Shown: positions 15,900 through 24,747, numbered from the stretch's first letter. The stretch: 64,000 bases of DNA from Massilia sp. METH4 (GCF_037094685.1 NZ_CP146614.1:4650001-4714000), one strand, 5' to 3'. Notes: generated by a model not told the origin, from the sequence alone. A program made the numbers and translations.

Positions 15900-18800
15900 C
15901 TAGTTCAGCAGCGCGCGCCAGCGCGGTCGCCATATGCCGGCGGCGGGCAGCCGCGTAGCGGCATCCCGGTCGACTCCGGAAGGCAGGGCGGGCGACGGTT
16001 GCGGCAGCGCCGGGCCGGAGGGCGCGCTCGCGGCGGGCCTGGGCGCCGGCTGTGAGGGCGGCTCGCTGGCCGGCCCGTCGGGTTGGCCGTCGAGCGTGCC
16101 GTCCACCAGCCAGCGCACCTGCATGCCGGTGCGGAACAGGCGCTCGCCGCCCGCCAGCGGATGCGTGACGAAGCGGCCGTGCCGCTGGCGCGAGCCGTCG
16201 AGGAGTCGCCCTACGCCCGCGCCGCCCACGTGCAATTCGCCCGGAACGCCGATCGGTGCCGGCAGGCCGTGGGCATCGAGCACGAATACCGCCATGTCCG
16301 GCAGCGGGTGGCCGAGCGTGCCGGCGTGGTCCGGGGCCCCGGCATCGAGCGGGCGGCAGGTCGCGTACACGCCCGTCCCGGCGCTGCCGTGCATGGCGAA
16401 CACCCGCGCGCCGCGCGGGTGGCGGCGCCGCCAGTCGGCGACAACGGGGGTAGCCGGCGTCTTGCCGTGCAGGATCAGGTGCCGTACCCCCGGCGGCACA
16501 TCGGCGGCGTCGGCGAGCGAGCGGCACGTCAGCACCGTCACTTTCTGTTCGCCGGCGAAGCGGGCCAGCGCCGCGGGCGCGGCCGCCACGGCGGCCGGGA
16601 CGAGCACCGCGCGTCCCCCCGCCAGCAAGCCTCCCCACAGCTCCCACAGGAACCGCGCGCTGGACGGGCCGGCGCACACGGCCCAGCTGTCGGCCGCACC
16701 GGTGTCGAGCCAGCGGCCGGCGGCCGGGAACAGGCGCGTGATGTTGCGGTGTTCCAGGCCGACGGAGGCACCATCGGCACCGCGAACGATCCAGGCCAGG
16801 TGCGACGACACGGCCGCGGAGGCAGGATTCGCGCGGGGCATCGCCTGCCATGGGCCGGGGCCGTTCAGCCGCAGCACCGTGGCGGACGGAATGTCCACCT
16901 GCCGGTCGGCGAGCACGATGCGTGCGCCGGCCTCGCCCAGCGCGGCGGCGAGGTGTTCGTGCGCGACCGCGGCATCGAACGGCATGCACGCGCCGCCGGC
17001 CTTGAGCACCCCCAGCGCGGCCACGACAAAGGGTACGCCGGCCGGCAGGCACAGCGCCACCGCCACTTCCGGCGCCACGCCGAGTGCTTGCAGGTGGTGG
17101 GCAAGGCGGTTGGCATCGTCGTTCAGCGCGGCGTACGTGACATCGGTCCCGCCGCAGGTGAGCGCCACCGCGTGTGGCGTGCGCGCGGCCACCGCCTCGA
17201 CCAGCCGGTGCAGGCAGCCGCGGTCGGGGAAGGCCGACGGGGCCGCCCAGCGCAGCAGTTGCGCGCGTTCTGCCGGCGGCATCACGTCCAGCGCCGCGAT
17301 GGGAGTGTCGGGTGCGTGTTCCAGCGCGTCGGCGAGCGCCTGCAGGGCGCACAGCATGTAGTCGCAGATGCGGGCCGGGCCGGCTGCCGCGGCGCACTGC
17401 GCGGCAAGCCTGAACCCGTCGCCCAGGTCGTCCACTGTGAACGCCAGCGGGTAGCCGGCCTGCGGCGGCACCTCGGTTCCCTGGTGGCGGTAGTGCAGAA
17501 GCGTGCTTTCGCGGGCGCGGTACGGCAGGTGGCGGTGATCCAGCAGCAAGGCCAGGCGCGCGTGCGTGTGCCGCAGCGCGGCCACCGCACCGGCGCCATC
17601 GAGCGCGAGGCGAACGGGCAGCAGGCACTCGCCCATGCCGGTGGCCGTGTGGCAGGCCGGCAGCAGGCTGTCGAACACCACGTCGCGGCGGCCCGTGCCC
17701 CGTGCCAGCACGCAAGCCCAGGCCAGGTGGAACAGGCCGGCAGGCATCACGCCATGGCGCCGCGCGACGGCGCGCAGGCGCAGGGCCAGCGCTGGATCGA
17801 CGTGGCGGCTGGCCAGGTCGGTGGCGTGCACCCCATCGAGGCCGAACGGGGGAACCGGTGGTGGCGCGCCCTGGAGCATCGACTGGAAGAACGCGGCATC
17901 GATGGCCGGGTTGTCTTGCAGTGCCGGAGCAGGGGGCAGCGCGGCCTGCGGGCGAGGGGACGAAGGCAGCGAGGCCAGCGCATCGAGGGAAGACGGCAGT
18001 GAGGCCAGCGCATTGAGGGAAGACGGCAGCGAGGCCAGCGCATTGAGGGAAGACGGCAGCGAGGCCAGCGCATTGAGGGAAGACGGCAGCGAGGCCAGCG
18101 CATTGAGGGAAGAAGGCAGCGCTGCCAGCGCTGCCACGGTAGGCCGCAGGCAGAAGGCACGCATGTCGATACCGTGGCCGCGCTCGCGCAGCAGGTCCAC
18201 CAGGCCGAGGGCGGCGGGCGCATCGCCGCCCAGCGCGAAGAAGTCGTCGTGGCGGCCGACGCTGGGCAGGCGCAGCAGCGCGCACCACAGGGCCGCCAGC
18301 TCGCGCTCGGCCTCGCCCTGGGGCGCATCGTAGTCCTGTTCCGGGAAGGCGGCGGCATCCGGGGCGGGCAGGGCGCCGCGATCGAGCTTGCCGTTCGCCG
18401 TCAGCGGCAGCGCGGGCAGGCACACGTAGGCGGCCGGCACCATGTACGGCGGCAGCGCGGCGCGGGCCATGGCCCGCAGTTCGGCCGCCGCGGGCGGCGT
18501 GGCGCCGTCGGCCGGCGTCACGTAGGCCAGCAGCTGGCCTGTCGATGCGTCCGCCACCACCACCGCGCTGCCCACGCCCAGATGGCGCACCAGGCATGCT
18601 TCCACGTCGCCCGGCTCCACGCGGTGGCCGTGCACCTTCAGCTGGCGATCGATGCGGCCGAGGAAATCGAGGCTGCCGTCGGGCAGCAGCGCGGCCAGGT
18701 CGCCGGTGCGGTAGAGGCGCTCGCCGTCCACGTGCACGAAGCGCTCGGCCGTGAGATCGGGCCGGTTCAGGTAGCCGCGCGCCAGGCGGGTGCCGCCGAT

Positions 18801-19859
18801 ATACAGTTCGCCCGGCTCGCCCGGCGCCACCGGGCGGCGGGCGGCGCCGAGCACGCGCACGATGGTGCCGGCCAGCGGGCGGCCGATCGGCACGCGCGCC
18901 GCGCCGGGCGGCAGCAGCGGCAGCTGTTGGGCAGTCGCCGTGACGGTTGCTTCGGTGGGGCCGTAGGCGTTGGCGATGGCCACCCGGGTGCCGAAGCGGG
19001 CCTGCCAGGCACGCACGCTGCCCGGCTGCACGACTTCGCTGCCCACGATCAGCTGGCGCAGCGCAGGCAGGCGCACCTCGCCATCCGAGGCAAGCACGTG
19101 GTCGCACCACGGGTGCCAGAACGAGGCGGGGAGGTTGAGCACCGTGATGCGCCGCGCCGCCACCTGGCGGGTGAACGCGGCCAGCGCGTCGGCCGGGCCG
19201 GGATCGCGCAGCACCAGTGTGGCGCCATGCAGCAGCGTGGGCCATACTTCCTCGGCCAGCACGTCGAAGGCCGGGGCGGCAAACTGCAGCACGCGGTCGC
19301 GTGGCGACAGGCCGGCCAGCGCGGCAAAGGCGTCGACGTGGCAGGACAGTTGCCGGTGCTCGACCAGCACGCCCTTCGGCTGGCCGGTCGAGCCCGATGT
19401 GTACATCACGTAGGCAAGGCTGCCGGCATCGACATCGCGGGCCAGGTTCGCATCGTCTTCCTGCGCCCATGGCGCGCGGTCGAGCAGCAGCGTCGCCCGG
19501 CCCGGCGCCAGCTGGCCGGCGCAATCGCCGCGCGTGACGGTGACGGCCGGTTCCGCATCGGCCAGCATGAAGGCGATGCGCGCGGCGGGATAGGCCGGAT
19601 CGACGGGCACGTAGGCGGCGCCCGTTTTCAGCACCGCCAGCATGGCCGTCACCAGGGCAGCGCCGCGCTCCAGGCACAGCGCCACCAGCGCGCCGGGCCG
19701 GGCACCGCGCCGTTGCAGGCAGCGTGCCAGCCGGTTCGCCGCCGCGTTCAAGTCCGCATAGCTCAGGCTCTCTTCCGTACCCTGAAGCGCGACGGCGTGG
19801 GGGGTGTGCGCAGCCTGGCGTTCAAAACGGCGGTGAATGCAGGGCGGGGCGGCGGTCAT
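15900..19859 (-). CDS. Nonribosomal peptide synthetase-like protein, apparently degenerate (A-T-partial C-A)
   Basis: 1319 residues. A first adenylation domain (about 10-520) is complete, with YTSGSTGQPKG, NAYGPTE, YRTGD and NGKLDR motifs. The carrier domain (about 525-575) reads GGDA instead of GGDS: codon GCG at 18221-18219 replaces the serine that takes phosphopantetheine (Ala547). Five copies of a 10-residue repeat (LPSSLNALAS) follow at about 580-630. Next is only the C-terminal half of a condensation domain, without HHxxxDG. A second adenylation-like domain has lost its core motifs (WIVRGADGAS for the A3 loop, HGSAGTGV for YGPTE) and ends soon after the A8 region. There is no second carrier, thioesterase or partner gene. 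It may be a dying megasynthase or a stand-alone adenylating protein. Confidence 0.8.
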   Translation of the reverse strand: MTAAPPCIHRRFERQAAHTPHAVALQGTEESLSYADLNAAANRLARCLQRRGARPGALVALCLERGAALVTAMLAVLKTGAAYVPVDPAYPAARIAFMLADAEPAVTVTRGDCAGQLAPGRATLLLDRAPWAQEDDANLARDVDAGSLAYVMYTSGSTGQPKGVLVEHRQLSCHVDAFAALAGLSPRDRVLQFAAPAFDVLAEEVWPTLLHGATLVLRDPGPADALAAFTRQVAARRITVLNLPASFWHPWCDHVLASDGEVRLPALRQLIVGSEVVQPGSVRAWQARFGTRVAIANAYGPTEATVTATAQQLPLLPPGAARVPIGRPLAGTIVRVLGAARRPVAPGEPGELYIGGTRLARGYLNRPDLTAERFVHVDGERLYRTGDLAALLPDGSLDFLGRIDRQLKVHGHRVEPGDVEACLVRHLGVGSAVVVADASTGQLLAYVTPADGATPPAAAELRAMARAALPPYMVPAAYVCLPALPLTANGKLDRGALPAPDAAAFPEQDYDAPQGEAERELAALWCALLRLPSVGRHDDFFALGGDAPAALGLVDLLRERGHGIDMRAFCLRPTVAALAALPSSLNALASLPSSLNALASLPSSLNALASLPSSLNALASLPSSLDALASLPSSPRPQAALPPAPALQDNPAIDAAFFQSMLQGAPPPVPPFGLDGVHATDLASRHVDPALALRLRAVARRHGVMPAGLFHLAWACVLARGTGRRDVVFDSLLPACHTATGMGECLLPVRLALDGAGAVAALRHTHARLALLLDHRHLPYRARESTLLHYRHQGTEVPPQAGYPLAFTVDDLGDGFRLAAQCAAAAGPARICDYMLCALQALADALEHAPDTPIAALDVMPPAERAQLLRWAAPSAFPDRGCLHRLVEAVAARTPHAVALTCGGTDVTYAALNDDANRLAHHLQALGVAPEVAVALCLPAGVPFVVAALGVLKAGGACMPFDAAVAHEHLAAALGEAGARIVLADRQVDIPSATVLRLNGPGPWQAMPRANPASAAVSSHLAWIVRGADGASVGLEHRNITRLFPAAGRWLDTGAADSWAVCAGPSSARFLWELWGGLLAGGRAVLVPAAVAAAPAALARFAGEQKVTVLTCRSLADAADVPPGVRHLILHGKTPATPVVADWRRRHPRGARVFAMHGSAGTGVYATCRPLDAGAPDHAGTLGHPLPDMAVFVLDAHGLPAPIGVPGELHVGGAGVGRLLDGSRQRHGRFVTHPLAGGERLFRTGMQVRWLVDGTLDGQPDGPASEPPSQPAPRPAASAPSGPALPQPSPALPSGVDRDAATRLPAAGIWRPRWRALLN
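17971..18120. repeat. 30-bp tandem repeat inside the NRPS gene
   Basis: Five near-identical 30-bp units, in frame, encode LPSSLNALAS or LPSSLDALAS. The near-perfect DNA identity points to recent expansion. It lies in the linker after the carrier domain. Confidence 0.92.
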
Positions 19860-19918
19860 CGGGCGGCTTGTTCCGTTCTCATTTGGAAGGGACGTATATT
19901 GCCTTTGCTTTAACTTCT

Positions 19919-19978
19919 ATTTGTGAAGAAATTGTAAGAATGTGTCGGCAGGCCTAGAATCGCTCATCATTCACAAAT
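19919..19978. promoter_or_regulatory. Inverted repeat flanking the hydroxyacid dehydrogenase promoter
   Basis: Perfect 9-bp arms ATTTGTGAA (19919-19927) and TTCACAAAT (19970-19978) bracket a promoter. The layout fits a two-site repressor operator with looping, between the divergent NRPS and dehydrogenase genes. No regulator gene is adjacent. Confidence 0.5.
19932..19960 (+). promoter_or_regulatory. Sigma-70 promoter candidate for the 2-hydroxyacid dehydrogenase
   Basis: TTGTAA and TAGAAT boxes are separated by 17 bp, about 30 bp upstream of the start codon at 19991. Confidence 0.55.
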
Positions 19979-19990
19979 GAAAAGGTTCGG

Positions 19991-20941
19991 ATGAAACCGG
20001 AAATCCTCGTGATGGCGGCCAGCCCGTCGGCGTCCGTGATGGCGCAACTGGAGCAGCATTTCACCTGCCACCACGTGTGGCAGGTGCCGCCCGAGGGCCG
20101 CGCGGCATTCATCGGCGGCGTGGCGCCGGAGGTGCGGGCAGTGGCCACGACCGGCATGGCGGGCATCGGCGCCGCGCTGGCCGCGCAGCTGCCGCGCCTG
20201 GAGATCGTGGCCGTGAACGGGATTGGGGTGGATGCGGTCGATTTCGATGCGCTGCGCCCGCGCGGCATCCGCGTCACCAACACGCCCGGCGTGCTGACGG
20301 ACGACGTGGCCGACCTGGCGGTGGCGCTGCTGCTGGCCGCCGCGCGCCGCATTCCCGCACTGGATGCCTATGTGCGCGGCGGCCAGTGGCAGGCCGGCGT
20401 GCCCGTGAAGCCGGCGCGCGCGCTGCGCGGCAAGGTGGCTGGCATCTACGGTTTCGGGCGCATCGGCCAGGCCGTGGCGGCACGGCTCGCGGCGTTCGGC
20501 ATGCAGACGCGCTACTGGCAGCCGAACGCGAAGGCCGGCGTGGCCGTGCCGCGCGCCGGCTCGCTGGTGGAGCTGGCGCGGGACAGCGACTACCTGGTCC
20601 TGTGCGCGCCGGGCGGCCCGGCAACGCGCAATACCGTCGATGCCGCGGTGCTGGACGCGCTGGGCCCCGAAGGCACCCTGGTCAACATCGCGCGTGGCTC
20701 GCTGGTCGACGAGCCGGCCCTGGTCGCCGCCCTGGCGGAAGGCCGGCTGGGCGCCGCCGCCCTCGACGTCTTCGCCGAAGAACCATCGGTACCCGCCGCC
20801 CTCGCCGCGCTGCCGAACGTGGTGCTGACCCCGCACGTGGGCAGCCTCACCGTGGAAACGCGCCACGCGATGGGACAGCTCGTCGTCGACAACCTGCTCG
20901 CGCACTTCAGCGGCAAGCCCCTGCTGACACCGGTCGCCTGA
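19991..20941 (+). CDS. NAD(P)-dependent 2-hydroxyacid dehydrogenase
   Basis: 316 residues of the D-2-hydroxyacid dehydrogenase family (glyoxylate/hydroxypyruvate reductase-like). Seen are the NAD(P) motif GIYGFGRIGQAVA (residues about 154-166), Arg in NIARGSLVDEPALV, Glu in DVFAEEP and His in LTPHVGSLT, the catalytic Arg-Glu-His set. It reduces 2-oxoacids to D-2-hydroxyacids or the reverse in the cytoplasm. It is monocistronic: a repeat array follows the stop. Substrate is not certain. Confidence 0.88.
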   Translation: MKPEILVMAASPSASVMAQLEQHFTCHHVWQVPPEGRAAFIGGVAPEVRAVATTGMAGIGAALAAQLPRLEIVAVNGIGVDAVDFDALRPRGIRVTNTPGVLTDDVADLAVALLLAAARRIPALDAYVRGGQWQAGVPVKPARALRGKVAGIYGFGRIGQAVAARLAAFGMQTRYWQPNAKAGVAVPRAGSLVELARDSDYLVLCAPGGPATRNTVDAAVLDALGPEGTLVNIARGSLVDEPALVAALAEGRLGAAALDVFAEEPSVPAALAALPNVVLTPHVGSLTVETRHAMGQLVVDNLLAHFSGKPLLTPVA

Positions 20942-20949
20942 CAGGAAAC

Positions 20950-21166
20950 ACCGGTGACAGGCACCACCCAAACCGGTGACAGGCACCACCCAAACCGGTG
21001 ACAGGCACCGGCCTTTTTGAAACATTCCAGCAGACCCGGTGACAGGCACTGGCTTTCTGGAACAGCCCCGGTGACAGGGGACCGGCTTTTCTGGAACATT
21101 CCGGCAGAGTCGGCGACAGGCACCGGCCTTTTTGAAACATTCCAGCAGCCCCGGTGCCTGTCACGC
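20950..21166. repeat. Palindromic repeat array, GGTGACAGGCACC family
   Basis: About seven copies of the core, several spaced by TTTTTGAAACATTCCAGCAG-like linkers, one in inverse orientation at the far end. The linker is the reverse complement type of the one at 282-424. The array fills the gap between the convergent dehydrogenase and solute-binding genes. Confidence 0.85.
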
Positions 21167-21179
21167 CTTTCCGGGCAAC

Positions 21180-22349
21180 TTATTGCTTGCCGGGGTCCTT
21201 CATGTTCGCGAACTTGTCGAACTCGATGTTGTACACCTCGTTGCCCACCTTCTTCACTTCTCGTACGTAGACGGTCTGCACGATGTCGCGCGTGGCGGGG
21301 TCGATGGCGATCGGACCGCGCGGGCTGGTCAGCTTCATCGTCTTCAGCACGGCCATTGCCTTGTCGCCGTCGATGTTGCCGTTCAGCTTGCGCGAGACCT
21401 CGTAGATGGCGGCCATGCCGTCATACGCGGCCACGGCCATGAAGTTCGGGCGGCCGCCCTGCGGATTGGCGGCGGCGAAGCTTTTCAGGAAGGCCTTGTT
21501 CTCCGGCGAGTCGTGCGCGGCGGAGTAGTGGAAGGTGGTGATTACGCCCAGCGTGGCGTCGCCCATCGCCGGCAGCACGTGGTCGTCCGTCAGGTCGCCG
21601 GTGGCGATCACCTTGATGCCGGCCGCCGCCAGGCCGCGTTCGCGGTAACCCTTCATGAAGGCGATGCTCTGCTCTCCCGCCGGCACGAAGACGAAGATCG
21701 CGTCCGGCTTCGCATCCTTGATGCGCTGGATGAACGGGGCGAATTCCGGATTGCGCAGCGGTACGCGGATCGCTTCCGTCACCTTGCCGCCGCCCGCTTC
21801 GAGCGTTTTCTTGAATGCCGCTTCCGCGTCGAGGCCCGGGCCGTAGTCGGCCACCAGCGTGACCACTTTCCTGATCTTGTTGTTTGCCGCCCAGGTACCC
21901 ATCGGCGCCGAGATCTGCGGCAGCGTCATCGAAAAGCGCGCGATGTAGTTCGACTTGGTGGTGATCGCCGAGGTGGCGGCGTTCATGATGATCATCGGCT
22001 TCTTTGCCTGCTGGGCGATGGGTGCGGCGGCCATGGCTTCCGGCGTGAGGCCGAAGCCGGCCAGGAAGTCGACCTTGTCGCGCACCACCAGTTCCTGCGC
22101 CAGGCGCTTGGCGATTTCCGGCGAGGGGCCGGTGGTGTCCTTGACGATGACCTGGATCTTCTTGCCGGCCACCGTGTCGCCATGCTGGGCCATGTAGGCC
22201 TTGATGCCGCCTTCCATCTGCTTGCCGTAATCGGCGAACGGACCGGAAAACGCGGCGATCACGCCGACCTTGATGGTGTCCTGCCCATGCGCGGCTGGCA
22301 GGGCGAAGAGTTGGGCGCCGGCCAGCACGGCGGCAATCGTGGATTTCAT
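21180..22349 (-). CDS. ABC transporter substrate-binding protein (branched-chain amino acid/aromatic acid type)
   Basis: 389 residues with a signal peptide (MKSTIAAVLAGAQLFALPAAHG) and a type I periplasmic-binding fold: IKVGVIAAFSGPFADYGKQM at the start, and KPMIIMNAATS and LVADYGPGLDAE in the middle. The LivK/HmgP-like family also serves aromatic acids (benzoate, phenylpropanoid binders). It is divergent from a porin, and both promoters overlap a PcaR-type palindrome, so its ligand is probably a protocatechuate-pathway aromatic. The livHMGF-type genes at 27.5-30.8 kb are the likely membrane partners. Confidence 0.85.
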   Translation of the reverse strand: MKSTIAAVLAGAQLFALPAAHGQDTIKVGVIAAFSGPFADYGKQMEGGIKAYMAQHGDTVAGKKIQVIVKDTTGPSPEIAKRLAQELVVRDKVDFLAGFGLTPEAMAAAPIAQQAKKPMIIMNAATSAITTKSNYIARFSMTLPQISAPMGTWAANNKIRKVVTLVADYGPGLDAEAAFKKTLEAGGGKVTEAIRVPLRNPEFAPFIQRIKDAKPDAIFVFVPAGEQSIAFMKGYRERGLAAAGIKVIATGDLTDDHVLPAMGDATLGVITTFHYSAAHDSPENKAFLKSFAAANPQGGRPNFMAVAAYDGMAAIYEVSRKLNGNIDGDKAMAVLKTMKLTSPRGPIAIDPATRDIVQTVYVREVKKVGNEVYNIEFDKFANMKDPGKQ

Positions 22350-22426
22350 GTCGTCTCCTTTGGATGTTGTGGTCCCGGGCCATCATCAGGCTCCTTGAGA
22401 TTCTTGACAAGGCCCGGATAACGGCC

Positions 22427-22455
22427 ATAGTATCGGGTCAGCGTTCGATAGGCAA
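22427..22455 (-). promoter_or_regulatory. Promoter candidate for the substrate-binding protein gene
   Basis: On the minus strand TTGCCT and TACTAT are 17 bp apart. The PcaR-type palindrome lies just upstream of the -35 box, a place that suits activation. Confidence 0.45.
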
Positions 22456-22459
22456 TCGA

Positions 22460-22487
22460 TTGTTCGATAATCGAACGCCCATAAAAT
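22460..22487 (+). promoter_or_regulatory. Promoter candidate for the porin gene
   Basis: TTGTTC and TAAAAT boxes 16 bp apart, ending 15 bp before the start codon's binding site AAGGAGA. The -35 box overlaps the palindrome at 22462-22476. Confidence 0.45.
22462..22476. promoter_or_regulatory. PcaR (IclR-type) operator
   Basis: GTTCGATAATCGAAC, a perfect palindrome around a single centre base. The same 15 bases, on the other strand, occur at 24710-24724 next to pcaR and pcaI. A partial copy (GTTCGATA) lies 20 bp to the left. This matches the type of site known for PcaR/PcaU/PobR regulators. Confidence 0.8.
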
Positions 22488-22501
22488 ACAAGGAGACAGC
22501 A

Positions 22502-23626
22502 ATGAATGGAACCATGATTGGCGCCCTGGCGCGCGGCCGCGGCATGGGAATGACGGTGGCCGGCGCGCTGGCGCTGCTGACAGCGGGCGCCGCCCACGCG
22601 CAAAGCAATGTCACCATCTACGGCATCATCGATACGGCGGTTGCCCACGTGGACAACACGAACGCGAACGGCGACTCGGTGACGAAGATGGCATCGCTGA
22701 CGGGATCGTTCCCGTCGCGGATCGGCTTTCGCGGCACCGAGGACCTGGGCGGCGGCCTGTCCGCCATCTTCACGCTGGAAAGCGGCTTCGGCCCGGACGC
22801 CGGCAACATGGGGCAGGGCAACCGCCTGTTCGGGCGCGCCGCCAACGTGGGCCTGAAAGGCAAGTGGGGCACGCTGACCCTGGGCCGCCAGGTCAACATG
22901 ACGTATATCGCCGGCCTGAAGGCGGACGTGCTGGGCCCGAACCTGTTCGCCATCGGCAGCATCGACCCTTACCTGCCGAATGCGCGCAGCGACAACGCGA
23001 TCGGCTACCTGGGCAATTTCAACGGCCTGGTCGCCGGCGCCACCTACAGCTTCGGCCGCGACGCCTCGTCCGCCGGCGGTCCCGCCGCCACCAACTGCGC
23101 CGGCGAATCGGCCGCCGACTCGAAAGCCTGCCGCCAGTACACGGCGCTGCTCGGCTACGAGGTGAAGGACTACGGCATCAATGCCTCGTACGACAAGCTG
23201 CACGGGAACACGGGCGCGGCGAACGGCCTGACCAGCAGCGGCAACTACGACCGGCGCGTGACCGTCAACGGCTACTGGATGATCAAGGGCACCAAGCTGG
23301 GCGCCGGCGTCGTCGACCGCAAGACGAATGCCGCAACGGGCGTCACCGAATCGGATCTCTATTACCTGGGCGTGAGCCACCCGGTCACCCCGCTGCTGAC
23401 GCTCGACGCGCAAGTGGCACGCAAGAACGTCAAGAACAGCAACGACGATACGGACATGGTGGTGGCCCGCCTGACCTACTACCTGTCGACGCGCACCGCC
23501 GTGTACGGCGCGCTGGGCCTGATGGACAACGACGGCCTCGCCGCCGTCGCCCTGGATGCCGGCGGCAGCGTCGGCGCCGGCAAGCCGCAGCGCGGGATCA
23601 TGGCGGGGCTGCGACATCACTTCTGA
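22502..23626 (+). CDS. Outer-membrane porin (Gram-negative, OmpC/Omp32-type)
   Basis: 374 residues. The signal peptide ends at AGAAHAQ, then SNVTIYGIIDTAVAHVDN, the usual first strand of burkholderial/oxalobacter porins. Glycine-rich alternating strands follow and the protein ends in phenylalanine (GLRHHF), the outer-membrane sorting residue. The ATG at 22502 has AAGGAGA upstream. It is divergent from the substrate-binding gene with a shared PcaR-type operator, so it probably admits aromatic acids. Confidence 0.9.
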   Translation: MNGTMIGALARGRGMGMTVAGALALLTAGAAHAQSNVTIYGIIDTAVAHVDNTNANGDSVTKMASLTGSFPSRIGFRGTEDLGGGLSAIFTLESGFGPDAGNMGQGNRLFGRAANVGLKGKWGTLTLGRQVNMTYIAGLKADVLGPNLFAIGSIDPYLPNARSDNAIGYLGNFNGLVAGATYSFGRDASSAGGPAATNCAGESAADSKACRQYTALLGYEVKDYGINASYDKLHGNTGAANGLTSSGNYDRRVTVNGYWMIKGTKLGAGVVDRKTNAATGVTESDLYYLGVSHPVTPLLTLDAQVARKNVKNSNDDTDMVVARLTYYLSTRTAVYGALGLMDNDGLAAVALDAGGSVGAGKPQRGIMAGLRHHF

Positions 23627-23645
23627 TGTCTGTATGGATGAGCTC

Positions 23646-23760
23646 GTGTCACTGGGGTCTGTCTCACTGGGGTCTGACCCCACGAAACACGAGCTGAACA
23701 ATGCGCCTCTGCGGACTAGCCCGTGTCACTGGGGTCTGACCCCACGAGACACGAGCTGGA
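23646..23760. repeat. Two palindromic repeats, GGGGTCTGACCCC family
   Basis: Two copies of a CGTGTCACTGGGGTCTGACC-type unit, each followed by CCACGARACACGAGCTG, between the convergent porin and pcaR stops. Each can fold as a two-step hairpin and could end transcription from both sides. Confidence 0.8.
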
Positions 23761-23769
23761 CAATAAAGC

Positions 23770-24594
23770 TTACGGCAGCAGCACCGCCAGCTCGCGCGCG
23801 CCCTGCTGCAGCACGGGCAGGAACTGTTCTTCCATCTGTTTCGCGCTGACGCGGGCCGCCTGGGCGCCCACGTTCAGTGCGGCGTGCACGATGCCCGAGG
23901 CGCCGCGCACGGGCACGGCGATGGAGCGCAGGCCTACCTCGAGCTCCTCGTTGTTGATGGCGTAACCCTGCTCGCGCACCTGCGCCAGCACGGCGCGCAA
24001 CTGCTTCTGGCTCGTGATCGTGTGTTCCGTGAGGGGTTTCAGCCGTACCTTGTCCAGGTAGGCCTGCAATTGATCCTCGGGCAGGTGGGCCAGCATCACG
24101 CGGCCCAGCGAGGTGCAGTAGGCGGGGAGCCGGCTGCCGGTGTTCAGCGCCACGGACATCACGCGCGACGTGGCCGAGCGGGCCACGTACAGCACCTCGT
24201 TATCGTCCAGCACGGCCAGCGAGCACGATTCGTTCAGCGTGCGGCTGATCTGGTTGAGGTAGGGCTGGGACGAGACGGTCAGCGGCGCGGACGACAGGTA
24301 GGAATAGCCGAGCGTGAGCACCTTCGGCCGCAGCGAGTAATTGTTGACGTCCGAATCGGCGTAGCCGAGCTGCTTGAGCGTGTACAGGCAGCGGCTGACG
24401 GCGGCGCGGGGAATGCCCGTCTTCTGGCTGATCTGGGCGATCGTCAGGCTGCGGCGCGAGTCGGAAAACGCCTGCAGCACGGCCAGGCCGCGCGCGAGCG
24501 AGGTCATGAAGCTGGGATCGGCCAGCGCGTCGATCTGTTCGGCGATCGTCGGTTCGCGCTCCGCCGGGGGAGTGGTCTTCGTGGTTGTCGGCAT
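23770..24594 (-). CDS. pcaR: IclR family regulator of the protocatechuate pathway (PcaR/PcaU type)
   Basis: 274 residues. Winged helix at about 30-95 (LTIAQISQKTGIPRAAVSRC is the recognition region) and an IclR effector domain with the typical LNTGSRLPAYCTSLGRVMLA and SIAVPVR stretches. The sequence FMTSLARGLAVLQAFSD is typical of PcaR/PobR. It is divergent from pcaI, and GTTCGATTATCGAAC lies between them. Known PcaR proteins bind beta-ketoadipate or protocatechuate and activate pca genes. Confidence 0.88.
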   Translation of the reverse strand: MPTTTKTTPPAEREPTIAEQIDALADPSFMTSLARGLAVLQAFSDSRRSLTIAQISQKTGIPRAAVSRCLYTLKQLGYADSDVNNYSLRPKVLTLGYSYLSSAPLTVSSQPYLNQISRTLNESCSLAVLDDNEVLYVARSATSRVMSVALNTGSRLPAYCTSLGRVMLAHLPEDQLQAYLDKVRLKPLTEHTITSQKQLRAVLAQVREQGYAINNEELEVGLRSIAVPVRGASGIVHAALNVGAQAARVSAKQMEEQFLPVLQQGARELAVLLP

Positions 24595-24709
24595 GTCGGT
24601 CTCTTTGAAGTGGACGGATTTTACTGGAACAGGCGGCGCGACCGATCTTTTTTCCTTGACCTCGCCGGGCGCCGGTGCGACACTGGGGCTGTTCGATTAA
24701 CAGATTATA

Positions 24710-24724
24710 GTTCGATTATCGAAC
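24710..24724. promoter_or_regulatory. PcaR (IclR-type) operator at pcaIJF
   Basis: GTTCGATTATCGAAC, reverse complement of the site at 22462-22476. A half site GTTCGATTA starts 19 bp to the left. It lies 24 bp before the GTG start of pcaI in the pcaR-pcaI divergent region. Confidence 0.8.
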
Positions 24725-24747
24725 ACAATCTACTTAAGGAAGCAATC

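Noticed and set aside
17971..18120. Possible CRISPR array
   Set aside because: Units are head to tail without spacers and lie in frame within a gene. The arrays at 282 and 20950 also lack spacers of constant length and unique sequence, and no cas gene is present.
15889..19677. 1262-codon frame overlapping the NRPS on the same strand
   Set aside because: Arg/Ala/Pro-rich shadow; the other frame carries adenylation motifs throughout.
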